A stretch of DNA of 64,000 nt from Blumeriella jaapii (Eukaryota; Ascomycota; Leotiomycetes; Helotiales; Drepanopezizaceae), in the NCBI GenBank assembly GCA_009599575.1, contig VWND01000010.1, forward strand, positions 1 to 64,000. The letters run 5' to 3'. This document shows, piece by piece, positions 1 through 11,274 of this stretch (positions are counted from its first letter, which is position 1; each line of letters opens with the position of its first letter). Below the pieces are notes generated by a model. The model ran no database searches. It worked only from the letters and a program-made list of their open reading frames with translations, and was not told the origin of the DNA. Position numbers and translations under genes: made by a program.

Positions 1-1275
1 TCTTTCAATTTACATCTTTTTCATTGTATATTTGCTATATATTTTATTAAAATATAATTTTTTTATAATTTGAATATTATTTTTTTGCATATTTAATTGT
101 ATGATTTATTTTATTAAAATCTTAATAAACCCTAACCTTCTTTTAATTTTATACGTTCTTATTTAATTTTTTTATTAATTTTATTTATTTTATTTTGTTA
201 TAATAAAAACGCTGTCTTTTATATAATCTAATATATTATATCTTTAAGTTCATTTATCTATTACAAATTATTTCTTTCTAATTTATAAAATATTTCATTT
301 TTTTTATTTTATTTCATTTTTTAATTATATATTTATTTTCGAATAATTTATACGCTTCTTATTATTTATTTTGTAATATATTTTATTTAAATATTATTAT
401 TTTTTGATATTATGGAACGCTTTTTTTGCATATTTTATTATTATATATATTTTATTTATAATTTTTTTTCTTTAAATTATCAACGCTATCTTCTGCCTAT
501 TTTTTAATATAATTTTTTTATTTTTATTTTTTATTTTTTTTATTTTTTTTCTTTCAATTAACAATTTTAATTTTATTTATTAGTTTTTTTTTTTTTTTTT
601 TTTTTTCTTATATATTATTTCCTTATAATATATAAGCTTTTATTTATTTATTTAATAATATTCTTTTCTATTTAATTTAATAATTATTTAATACTAAGTT
701 TTTCTTTTATACGCTATCTTTTGATTATTATAATTAATACTTTTTTATAACTTGTACGCTCCCTTTTTGCTTGCTTTTTTATAATATATTATATTTATTT
801 ATAGAAACAAATCAATTTTATACATTTTTTATTACTTGTTTTATTATATTTTTTTAGGACATTTATTTATATATTAATTTTTTTAGTAGATACGCTCCCT
901 ATGGTTTTTTTTTTTATTTTTTATTTTATTTATTTTATTTCTGTTTTATATTTGTCTAATTTATTTTTTTGTTTTTTTATTTTATTTTCAGTTTACTTTT
1001 GTTTTTGTTTCCATTTTACTTTTATTTTACTTTTATTTTATTTCTATTTTATTTTTATTTCATTTCTTCTTTTTATTTTTTTTATTTCTATTTTATTCAT
1101 ATATTATTCTTTTATAATATATACGATTTTCGTAGCTTATTTTATTATTTATTTTATTTCTATTTTAATTTTGTTTTAATTTATTACAATATAAACGATT
1201 TCTATTGCTTATATTATTATATAATTTTTTAATTCAATTATATTTTATTTTTTTACAATACAAACGCTTTACTTT

Positions 1276-1430
1276 TATTATATTTCTATTTTAATTTTAT
1301 TTTACTTTTATTTTACTTTTTTTTACTTTTATTTTTACTTTTTATTTTACTTTTATTTTACTTTTATTTTACTTTTATTTTACTTTTATTTTACTTTTTT
1401 TTTTACTTTTATTTTACTTTTATTTTATTT
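1276..1430. repeat. 11-bp microsatellite, ACTTTTATTTT-type
   Basis: Consecutive ACTTTTATTTT-like units with small length variants, inside the T-rich tract. No coding or regulatory meaning is visible. Confidence 0.75.
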
Positions 1431-1805
1431 CTATTCTAATTCTTTACAGCTTATACGATTTCTATTACTTATTATATTATATATTTTTTTGATTTAATTA
1501 TATATTACTTTTTTATAATGCAAATGTTTTACTATTATTTTACTTTTATTTTACTTTTATATTACTTTTATTTTATTTTTATTTCAATTTTATTTTACTT
1601 GTATTTTATTTCTATTTTTTTTTTTTTATTCTTTACAATTTAAACAATTTTTTATTGCTTATTTTATTATACAATTTTTGATTTATTTATATATTACTTT
1701 CTTATAATACAAACGCTTTAATTCTTTTTAGTTTTTGATTAACTTTTATTTTACTTTTGGTTATTTTTATTTCACTTCTATCTTACTTTTACTTTAGTTT
1801 ACTTT

Positions 1806-2130
1806 TACTTTACTTTTATTTCTATTTTATTTCTATTTTATTTCTATTTTATTTCTATTTTATTTCTATTTTATTTCTATTTTATTTCTATTTTATTTCT
1901 ATTTTATTTCTATTTTATTTCTATTTTATTTCTATTTTATTTTTTCTATTTTATTTCTATTTTATTTCTATTTTATTTCTATTTTATTTCTATTTTATTT
2001 CTATTTTATTTCTATTTTATTTCTATTTTATTTCTATTTTTTTCTATTTCTATTTTATTTCTATTTTATTTCTATTTTATTTCTATTTTATTTCTATTTT
2101 ATTTCTATTTTATTTTTATTTTATTTTTAT
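1806..2130. repeat. 11-bp microsatellite, TTTCTATTTTA
   Basis: About 28 consecutive TTTCTATTTTA units, broken by a few slips (near 1941 and 2038). The 11-bp period explains the repetitive F-Y-F-I-S-I-L-F reading frame across it, which is not a gene. An ACGCTATCC block follows directly at 2141. Confidence 0.85.
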
Positions 2131-3900
2131 TTTATAATAAACGCTATCCGTTGCAAATCTTTTAATAAATCTTTTTATTATAATTTTATACGCTATTTTC
2201 TGCTGGTTTTATTATGTATATTTTATTTTAATATGTTTTCATATCTTTTGCTTTTTTTATTTTTGAAATTTTTTTTTATTTTTTTTTATTTATTTATAAA
2301 TAAAAAATTTATAGTTTGAACGCCACCCCCGTTTTTTCTTTTAATTTAAATTAAACTTTATTTATTTTATATTATTATTTCTTATAATATATACGCTATA
2401 TCCAGTTTTAAATTATTATATACTTTAAATTTTTAATTTATATTTCTTTTTTTTTATGAATTTTAAGCTGATTTTTTTTTTGTCTTTTTTTTATTATTTT
2501 TTTTTTTTTTTCGATTTTTTATATTATTGTTTTTTAAATTTTAGGCTATTTTTTTTTTGTCTTTTGTATTATAAATGTATTTCTTTAGATTTTTATTTTA
2601 ATTTTTTATAATTTATATTATATTATATATTAATTTTCTTTTATAATTATTATTTTTATACCTTTTTCTGATATATATTTATTTATATATTTATTTATTA
2701 TAAATTAAACGCCCACCTTGTTTTTTGTAATATAAGTTTTTTTTTTTTTCTATTTATATTTATCTTCCTTTTATTTTTATACGCTATTTATTTATTTATT
2801 TATTAAATATGATAAATATTTAATTTATATATTATTTAATTTATATATTATTTAATTTATATATTATTATTTTTATATATTATTTAATTTATATATTATT
2901 TAATTTATATATTATTTAATTTATATATTATGTAATTATAATTTATACGCTATTTTTGCCTATTTTATTATAATCTTATATTTTGATTTATATATTATTT
3001 CCTTAGAACTTATAAGTCTTTTTTTTCTTATTTAATTATATATTTAAAAAATTAATTTTTTCCGAAATATAAGTTTTACTTTTTATTTATTTTATTATAT
3101 ATATTTAATTTTTATAATTTTTAAAATTTCTTTTACTTTTTCTATTATATAATTTTTGTTTTTTTGTTTTACTTATTTATATTATAAATCTTTATAATTT
3201 AAATACCACCTTCTGTTTATTATAATTTAAATCATTTTTCTAATAATATTTTTTTTTATAATATATATACCATCTGCTTTTATTTTAATATAAGTTTTAA
3301 TTTTTAATTATATTATTTTTCATAACTTAAAAACGCTACCGCTTTGTTTTTTTTTTTATTAAAAAAATCTTTTTTTATTTAAATATTAATTTTTAAAAAT
3401 ATATATCTTATTTTATACTAATTATTTTATTTTTTTTAATATTTTTAATTTTTTTTTTTAATATTTATACTCCTCTTTTTTTTTATATATTTATATAAAT
3501 AAAGGTTTTTTTTTTTATTACGCTATCCGCTGTTTTTTAATCAACTAGTTTTTTTCATAACTAAAGTTTTTTTTTTAAAATTAATTTATTAAATATTTTA
3601 TTTTATAATTATTTTTTATAATAATTCTCGTATTTTATACGCTATTTAATTTAAGAGTTTTTTTTTTAAATATTTCTTTTTTACAAAATTTTTATTACTT
3701 AAATTTATTTTACCGTTATTTTTATTTTGCTTATTTTATACTTTTATTCTTATTTTTAAAATTATTTTTTATAATATATTAAATTTCGTAAAAATATTTA
3801 TTCTTCTGCAATTTTAGTCGTTAATTTTTATTTTGCTCATTTTAGTTAATACCTTTTTTTCACTTATTATATGATTTTCCCTGCCGGTTACTCGGTATTT

Positions 3901-3937
<37 letters not shown>

Positions 3938-5740
3938 ATTTTCAATTATACGATATATAAATTATTTATTTATCTTTTTCTTCTTTATATTTTTTTATAA
4001 TATTATTAATATTTGTAATATATAATTGTAATATTTTTGCTATTTAGGCCTTTTCTACTTTTTTGTTTATTTTATAATATATTTTATTTTTTTACAAATC
4101 ATACGATTTTTTGCTTTGCTTTTTTTTTTTAAATATTAATTGTATAAATCATATATTATTTAAACTGATTATTTTGATGTTTTCTGTTTTAAATTTTTTA
4201 TTTTTTATTTTATTTATATAAAATAATTTTTAACTTTTGTTTATTAACCGTTATTCGCATTTTTACTTATTGAATCAAAAATTACGGTTTTTTTTAAAAA
4301 ATATACGATCTTGTTACTTTGCTTATTATATTATATATTTCAATTTTATGAATTTTATTTTATTAAATTTTATTTTATTTTTTTTTTTAATTTATTTTTT
4401 TTATTAAATTTTCATTTAATAAATTTTATTTAGGCGTATTTTTTTTTTTTTCAACTTTTTAAAAAAACATTTTGTTTATTTAAATAATATTTAAATTTTT
4501 GCGATTTAAACCATTTGTTACATTTTGCAAATATTATAATAAATTATATATTTTTAATAAATTAATATTTATAAAATTACGATTTTGTTATTTTCCATAT
4601 TTTATTATATATTTTATTATTATAAACTATACGTTATTTAAGTTTATTTAAGCGTAATTTTTCTTTTACTTTTTTAAAATATATTTTGTTTAAACAGTTT
4701 ATATATTACTTTTTTATTATATATTTTTTTTAATACTTTTGTTTGATTTTTAATAAATTTTCCTTTTTATAAAATACTCGGGTTTATTACCTTTTCCTTT
4801 TTTTTTCAAATTTTTTTTTATAAATTATAAGTAGTTTAAGTTTCTTAAGCGTAATTCTTTTTTGCTTTTTTTAAAATATATTTTATTTATATAAATTTTA
4901 TTTTACTTTTTTTTTTATTGAAAATTTTTTATTTTTTGGAATATTTTATAGAAAATTATATTTTTTTTTTTTTTTTAAATTATACGCTATTTAAATCTTT
5001 TTTTTTTTTTTTTTTTTTCGTTTTTTATAATACATTTTGTTTATAAAATATATATTTTGCTTTTTGTTATTTAGTTTTTTTTTACATTTTTACTTATTTT
5101 ATAAAAAATTTTATTATTTATAAATTATACAATTTGTTAGCTTTGCTTATTTTAATATATATATTTTAATTTATAAATTTTATATTATTTAAAGCTATTA
5201 TATCGGAATATTTTTTGTTTATGCTTATTTTATAAATTATTTTATTTTTATATATATTATACGCTATCCTCTGTGGCTAAACTATTTTTTTTTATTCTTT
5301 TATTTATTATATAATATATTTTTTTTTTAATTATATATCTAATTTATAAATTTTCTTCTATCAAATATTACGCCATTTCCTGTTTTTGTAAATTATCGAT
5401 TAATAAATTTATAAAATATAAAATATTCTTGTTTTATATACTATCAATTACTAATTGATTTTAGGAAATGAAATATAATTTTTACAATTTATATATTGTT
5501 TTTAAAAATAATATGAATTTTGCGAATTTTATATTAAATTTTTGAAAATTGTATAAATTGAATTGCTTTTATCGCTACTTTTAATAATTTTTATTTATAT
5601 AATTTCCATTTGCTTAATATAAAATTAAAAAATTTATTAAATAATCTTTAGTACTAAAACATGTATATATTTAATTTTATCGATACGTTAATTAAATAAT
5701 TTTAAAAGATTTTATTAAATATTTATTTTTTTTTGTAGAA

Positions 5741-5870
5741 ACAAAATCGAAATTTTGAAAAAAAAAAAAAAATCGAAAATTTTGAAAAAAAAATCGAAAA
5801 TTTTGAAAAAAAGTTCGAAAAATTTAAAAAAAAAAAAAATTTGAAAAATAAAAAAAAAGTGAAGAATAAT
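5741..5870. repeat. A-rich degenerate TCGAAAATTTTG repeat at a skew switch
   Basis: Four or five imperfect units of TCGAAAATTTTG followed by A runs. The strand bias flips here from T-rich to A-rich, marking the right edge of the preceding tract. Confidence 0.7.
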
Positions 5871-5875
5871 ATGTA

Positions 5876-7154
5876 ATACCCTTTTTAATTCCCTCCTTTT
5901 TACAACATTATTAGCTTACAAGCTCGCCCGCAAGCTTATAAGGTTTTTTTTATTCTTCTGATTATAGCTTATTATCATAAGCTCACCAACTAAGCTAACG
6001 GGCAGTTGGTGTGGTTTGGTTGCAAAAAATACAATGAAATCTAACTATAACTTTTATTTTCAAATCAAATTTCACGTTACGATTAATATTATAATAAAAA
6101 TTAAAAAATCTGTTAGTTATAATTTTGTTATTATAATATATATATATATAAACTTTAATAATTTTCAAATAATTATAATTTTTTTTTTTTGGCGTTTTCA
6201 AGTTTTAATCGAAAATTTCCAATATGTTTTTAAATTTTGTAGCCGAAAAATATAATAATTTTTTTTATATATATTTTTTTTTAATAATTATTTAATATAA
6301 TTATATTAATTACCCTCGATAATAAATTATAATTAGAAATAAAAACTAATATTATTATATATCTTATAAAAATTATATTTAAAAATTTAATTATTTCAAT
6401 AATATATATAAATTTAAATTAAATTAAATTAAATTATTATAAAAAAGCAAAAAGTAATTGTTTTCGTTTTCGAATTTAATTTACAATTTCTTATATGTAT
6501 TTATAGTATATATCAGATATTATAAAATATATAAATTTTTCAATTTATTTATTATTTTTACATTTTTAAATAAAAGTATTTTTTTTTTTTTAAAAAAATA
6601 TTAAATAGATTAATATATTATTTTCATTATATATCCTATATTATATTAATAAGTTTTTTTCTCTATTTTATTTACTATTTTATTTACTATTTCATATTGT
6701 TTTTATATTATATTTCTTATATATCCGATATTATATTAATATATTTTTTCTTTATTTTATTTAGTATTTCAAATTTCTATATAAAAGTCTTTTTAAAAAA
6801 AAAAATTTTTTAAAAAGATTTATATATATTAATTTATATTTTCACATTAATATTTACCTTGAAATTCATATATTAATAAATATTAAAAAAATTATAATAA
6901 CTACTTTTGTTATTCTAATCATATACTTAACTTCGAGTTTTATTTATATTATTATATAAAAAAGTATGAAAATTTTTTAATTGCGTTTTCGAATTTATTT
7001 CGTAGTTTTTAATATAATTTTGTATTATATCGCCGATAAATATATTAATATATTTTTCTCATATTTGTTAATTTAATCTTAATATGTATAATTTTTTTTA
7101 AATAATTATTAAATATATTTGTAGTTATGGCCCCTTATTTTTAAACCAAACTTA
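5876..7154. other. AT-rich non-coding DNA with dispersed GCGTTTTCAAATTT-type repeats
   Basis: No credible gene. A short GC-richer stretch at about 5915-6030 contains a weak inverted AAGCT...AGCTT around CGCCCGC. From about 6180 on, a degenerate module reappears several times: a T or A run, then GCGTTTTCRAATTT, then later a GCCGAAAAATAT-like string. Copies lie near 6190, 6462 and 6985, and again at 9135 and 9343 beyond the inserted LTR element. The overlapping small ORFs here are low complexity. Confidence 0.5.
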
Positions 7155-7159
7155 CTGTA
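7155..7159. repeat. Target-site duplication CTGTA (left)
   Basis: CTGTA directly precedes the TG of the 5' LTR. The same five bases follow the CA of the 3' LTR at 8985-8989. Confidence 0.92.
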
Positions 7160-7329
7160 TGTAACGGCCCGGCCATTCGGCTGTTCGGCTTTCGGCTCTT
7201 CAGTCTTCCGTTACAGTTCTGGCGTAGCGCCAGGGGCAGGGGGTTCTACAGTGTATATAGTTCGCCCCGAGCTTCCTTCCTTTCAGCTCTCTGTCTGTAT
7301 CTTAAGGGAAATATATGAGGTTCGTCACA
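7160..7329 (+). repeat. 5' LTR of the non-autonomous element
   Basis: 170 bp, TG...CA ends, identical to the copy at 8815-8984. The following bases (TTATACAGACCC...) show no standard TGG tRNA primer-binding site, so priming is unresolved. Confidence 0.92.
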
Positions 7330-7807
7330 TTATACAGACCCTTCGTTCGGAGTGACGTCGTATTATTGATTATTGATTATTGATTTATTGACTTTATTGA
7401 TATTGGTTTATTGATTTATTGGCTCATTGATTATTGATTATTGGTTATTGGTTATTGCCCTTTTATCGACTACAACTCTCGCCACGTATTGTTTCCGGTG
7501 TATCCGACCTCTCGCACCATTCTACACCTTCCGAAATTTATTGTTTCAGGCGCTTCCGATCAATTGCGCCAACCTCCCTACCTTCTACTTTTATACTACG
7601 ATTATTGCACCTTCTCGTACGCTACCGCCATACTAGCGTTCAGTGCAACAGCAACTGCTTTGCAACTCTTCAATACGACTACTACTCCCACCGATAACTT
7701 GGTGCTTCCGACCCAAAAGCAGCCCCCCCCGACAGCTACTACAGCACCAACCTCCCCTTTGTTATTCGATTATTCATTCGTTTCTAGACTAGCTACGTCA
7801 TACAGCT

Positions 7808-8670
7808 ATGTTTACACCACTTTCTGAACAGCTCTGCCAGTTCTATTCAATTACGAATGCAACAACAACGCACCTTGGAATCTGAGCAGCAGCTTGAAAA
7901 TCTTTCACCTTTTCTTCGAACCGGCGATCTTACCGAAAATCGTCGGCCCAGGCCGTATTTACCCGAACCTGACAATTTCGGTGGAGCCTGAAAATCCAGT
8001 CAAACCTTGTTACCCCTCAAATCGAAAGTTTAAGTACGAATCGACCTTTCGGATTGGTTTAGCCGACCCGATGAAAAGGCTATTTCGGGGCTATATGGAT
8101 TCACCTACCACCAAGGTTGCATTTTGCACTTTTGCAACGTTCAATTGGTTCGAGTTTTCGGCTTAGTCAATATCGGCCTTTCAATTCGGCCCTGCCAATT
8201 TCGGTCCTTTTTCTTCCCTTCGGGCCAGCCCGGCCTTAGCTTCCTTCGGAACGCCCTCGCGACCCCTCTAGGATAATCGGTATACGTACGAATACACCGA
8301 CCCGCCGGCTGACGTTACGACGCTGGCGACCTTATAAATAATTACGCAAATCGAAAAGCGCGAACGAGAAAAGCTCGAACGTATCGATAAGCTAGAAGCA
8401 ATTAAGGTTTCAAAAGCATTCAACATGTATGAAACTTCAATTCTAAAGCAGAAGGACCCAGTTCTACCTAGGGCTCCCAATTCGTCGATAGCTCAAAAAG
8501 AGAGGCTTGGGACCGTACAATCAGTTGCACCAATTTCAGACCCGCCATTGCTTGAAGGTTCTGAAAAGCAAGCAATTGGCTGCAATAGATTTGTTCGGCC
8601 AAAAGGATCAGGCTGAAATTCAGGCTGCACTGGCTGAGGAGTTTTCGGACGGTTCGGAATGGGGTTTTCA
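7808..8670 (+). pseudogene. Possible gag remnant inside the non-autonomous LTR element
   Basis: Broken plus-strand reading frames. The frame opening at ATG 7857 contains RPRPYLPEPDNF, which recalls the proline-rich 'LPDPEKFDG' entry to the gag core of fungal gypsy elements. It stops after about 44 codons. A second frame, at about 8340-8616, encodes a charged KREREKLERIDKLEA stretch of coiled-coil character leading into the ORF at 8425-8616. The frames do not join without shifts. This could be a degraded gag or non-coding cargo. The call rests on short motifs only. Confidence 0.3.
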
Positions 8671-8814
8671 GTAGTGGTTTCATTCTTTCACTCCTTTATT
8701 CTTTGATTGCAATTGCAGTCGTTCGTTCGTTCATTTTATTTCGGTGTGCCGAACCTTCGGTATGATTTTCTGTACAGTCAGCTGGAGGCCAGCTTTTTTC
8801 GGAGGGGGGGGTAG

Positions 8815-8984
8815 TGTAACGGCCCGGCCATTCGGCTGTTCGGCTTTCGGCTCTTCAGTCTTCCGTTACAGTTCTGGCGTAGCGCCAGGGGCAGGGGGTT
8901 CTACAGTGTATATAGTTCGCCCCGAGCTTCCTTCCTTTCAGCTCTCTGTCTGTATCTTAAGGGAAATATATGAGGTTCGTCACA
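8815..8984 (+). repeat. 3' LTR of the non-autonomous element
   Basis: 170 bp, identical to 7160-7329, preceded by a G-rich polypurine tract and followed by the CTGTA duplication (8985-8989). Confidence 0.92.
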
Positions 8985-8989
8985 CTGTA

Positions 8990-9400
8990 AAAATGAATTT
9001 TTATAATAAAAATAAGAAAATTTGATAATTAAATTAATTTAATAATTTCACAAACCCAGCTTTAATTTAAATTATTATAAAAATAATTATTTATTATTAT
9101 AAAAGTAATTATAAATTGTTTTTTTTTTTTTTTTGCGTTTTCAAATTTATTATTAAATATTTTTTTTTTTTTTTTTTTTTTTATTATATAGCCAAAAGAT
9201 CCAATAATATATTTATATTATTAATATTATATTGTATTTTAATAAGGGAAATTTGAAGTAATTAATTGCATTGTTATATTAATATGTAAAAGCTTAATTT
9301 TTATTTGTATTTTTATGTAAAAAGTTAAAAACAATATTAATATTTGCGTTTTCAAATGTAATTAATAATTTCAAATATATTTACGTTTATATTTTATATT
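8990..9400. other. AT-rich non-coding DNA
   Basis: Continues the degenerate repeats of 5876-7154 (GCGTTTTCAAAT modules near 9135 and 9343; GCCAAAAGAT near 9191). No gene is visible. Confidence 0.5.
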
Positions 9401-9404
9401 TAGA

Positions 9405-9965
9405 TTTAAGTTTCTATTTCTATTCATATTTCTATTTATATTTATATTTATATTTATATTTATATTTCTATTTCTATTTCTATTTATATTTCTATTTATA
9501 TTTCTATTTATATTTCTATTTTTATATTTCTATTTATATTTCTATTTATATTTCTATTTATATTTCTATTTATATTTCTATTTATATTTCTATTTATATT
9601 TCTATTTCTATTTCTATTTATATTTTTAATTATATTTCTATTTATATTTCTATTTATATATTTATATTTATATTTATATTTCTATTTCTATTTAATTATT
9701 TTTATATCGAATGTTTTAATAAGTTTCAGACAGATAAAATATTAATAATTTAATTTGTAAAGAAAATAGAAATTTAATCTAATATTTCTATTTCTATTTT
9801 CTTTCTATTTCTATTTCTATTTCTATTTCTATTTCTATTTCTATTTCTATTTCTATTTTCTATTTCTATTTCTATTTCTATTTCTATTTATATTTATATT
9901 TCTATTTAAATTTCTATTTTCATTTCTATTTCTATTTCTATTTCTATTTCTATTTCTATTTCTAT
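9405..9965. repeat. TTTCTA / TTTATA hexanucleotide microsatellites
   Basis: Two long runs of TATTTC / TATTTA hexamers (about 9405-9690 and 9783-9965), separated by an 80-90 bp single-copy-like block that is itself repeated after the second run. Confidence 0.85.
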
Positions 9966-10054
9966 TTAATTCTTTTATATCAAATGTTTTAATAAATTTC
10001 AGACAGATAAAATATTAATAATTTAATCTGTAAAGAAAATAAAAATTTAATCTA
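9692..10054. repeat. Direct duplication of about 90 bp flanking a microsatellite
   Basis: The block containing TTTTAATAAGTTTCAGACAG and AAAGAAAATAGAAATTTAATC occurs at 9692-9782 and, slightly diverged, at 9965-10054. The second copy ends exactly at the stop codon of the decayed helicase gene. This suggests the gene's 3' flank and the microsatellite were duplicated together. Confidence 0.75.
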
Positions 10055-10662
10055 AGATATTTCATCTGTTAAGTCAATAAATATATATTTAAGACCTAAA
10101 ATAGATTCAATATCTAATTCCGTAATATAAACCTGTTTAGTAAAACTTTTTATAAAACTATTTATATTCGAAATAGATTTATTATCAAATAGATTTTGAT
10201 AATAATCGGAATTTTGGTTTTTAGGCCATAATTCATTTCGTTTAAATAATAAACTTATTATTTGATAAACAAAATTTATTAATACACATTTATTTTCAAA
10301 TTCGAAAGATTGACGTAATCGATAACAAATAACAGTAGGTAATAAACAAATAAAACAACAACTATTTTCGTATAAATAAAAACTATTTCGAATAAATTCT
10401 TCTTTTTTATATTTTGTGAAAATAAATCAAGATTCGCAAATTCAATACAATCGCGAGTACAATGATTACTAGTATTTTGCGTATAAATAAAATAACAATA
10501 CGTGCAAAAATTATTATTTTCAAAACTTTGCGATAAAACCCAAATTAAATCATTTTTTGCGTTTTCGATTTCTTTTGTAATTGTATTAATAATTTGCGCT
10601 TGTTTTTCGTAAATATTATTACGATTTATATAAAGATCGCAATTTGCACTAGTTTTAGAACA

Positions 10663-11265
10663 CTAATCTAAAATAGTATTATTTAAATATAAAGAAATTA
10701 ATCGTTTACGACAGACTACTTCGCGTAAATAACTTTTAATTAATCTTTTATTTAACGAATCGTTTTCGATTTCTTTTTCAAAACCTGAATTATAAAAAAA
10801 CATCGATATAGCTTCGTTTTTATCGCGGCCGGCCCGACTAGAACCTTGTAAAAAACCGTTAAATTCGAAAGCTAATTTATAATAAATAGTAGCACGTATA
10901 TTAGAATAATCAAAGCCTTTTTGCAAACCGCTAGTACAAACTAAAATATTATAAAAAGTTGTATAATCGGTAGTAAAACTTTTTAAAACCGATTTATTTT
11001 TATTTTTTAATAATTCAGACGTATATTTCGCGCAATCTAAAAATTCAGATAATTTATCGACAAGCGCAATTGTAGAATAAAATATTATTATTTTATCTAA
11101 ATATAATTTAAAATTCGATTTTAATTCAAAACAATATTCTTCGATTTCTTTAAATTTATTTTGCATACTTTTAGATTTAAAACTTGAAGCTCGATATGAT
11201 ATATTATTACGTAAATAATCGGCCCGTATTTTAGCAAAAGTTTGTAAATTTAATTTATTAATCAA
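10663..11265 (-). CDS. RecQ-like helicase, second RecA lobe (fragment of the pseudogene)
   Basis: 200 aa. It carries KIIIFYSTIALVDKL (motif IV-like), ILVCTSGLQKGFDYSNI (motif V-like, usually TxAFGxGxD) and GFLQGSSRAGRDK (motif VI, Q-x-x-G-R-A-G-R-D). It lies in the same frame as the first lobe, one nonsense codon away. The RAGRD arginines are intact despite the AT-driven codon use. Confidence 0.75.
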   Translation of the reverse strand: MINKLNLQTFAKIRADYLRNNISYRASSFKSKSMQNKFKEIEEYCFELKSNFKLYLDKIIIFYSTIALVDKLSEFLDCAKYTSELLKNKNKSVLKSFTTDYTTFYNILVCTSGLQKGFDYSNIRATIYYKLAFEFNGFLQGSSRAGRDKNEAISMFFYNSGFEKEIENDSLNKRLIKSYLREVVCRKRLISLYLNNTILD

Positions 11266-11274
11266 TTGATTTTT

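Larger units (their letters stand above)
1..5740. repeat. T-rich, strand-asymmetric AT tract with recurring ACGCTATC-type motif
   Basis: The plus strand is dominated by T, with long T runs (for example 3901-3933) and few G or C. The G and C that remain are concentrated in a recurring short block resembling (T)ATACGCTATCYTYTGC. Clear examples are near 483, 711, 2141, 2190, 2391, 2779, 2947, 3520, 4982 and 5261, with looser versions (ACGATTTCTATTGC, AACGCCACC) in between. I see no protein, RNA or transposon signature. Apparent ORFs here (for example 901-1179 and 1757-2137) are F/Y/L/I low-complexity translations of T tracts, not genes. An AACCCTAAC telomere-like string occurs once, near 128-136. 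Function unknown. Confidence 0.8.
7160..8984 (+). mobile_element. Complete non-autonomous LTR retrotransposon (TRIM/LARD-like), recent
   Basis: The element is 1,825 bp with two 170-bp LTRs (7160-7329 and 8815-8984) that I read as identical base for base. They begin TGTAACGG and end GTTCGTCACA, and a 5-bp CTGTA duplication flanks the whole. A polypurine tract (GGAGGGGGGG, about 8801-8811) precedes the 3' LTR, fixing plus orientation. The interior (1,485 bp) has no protease, reverse transcriptase or integrase, so it must be mobilised in trans. It starts with a (TATTGAT)n-like microsatellite (7364-7455). Unlike its surroundings it is GC-balanced and keeps CpA and TpG dinucleotides, so it shows no RIP. 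Identical LTRs imply insertion after the neighbourhood was mutated. Confidence 0.92.

Noticed and set aside
1..200. Telomere at the left window edge
   Set aside because: Only a single AACCCTAAC string; no tandem CCCTAA array.
901..2137. ORFs of 87-126 codons rich in F, Y, L and I
   Set aside because: They are translations of T runs and 11-bp microsatellites with no stop-avoidance beyond composition and no motif.
1..5740. Mitochondrial DNA or a mitochondrial insertion
   Set aside because: No mitochondrial gene, rRNA or intron motif; the composition is too T-skewed and repetitive.
5995..6255. Overlapping ORFs on both strands (68 and 79 codons)
   Set aside because: AT-driven low complexity, mutually antisense, no motif.
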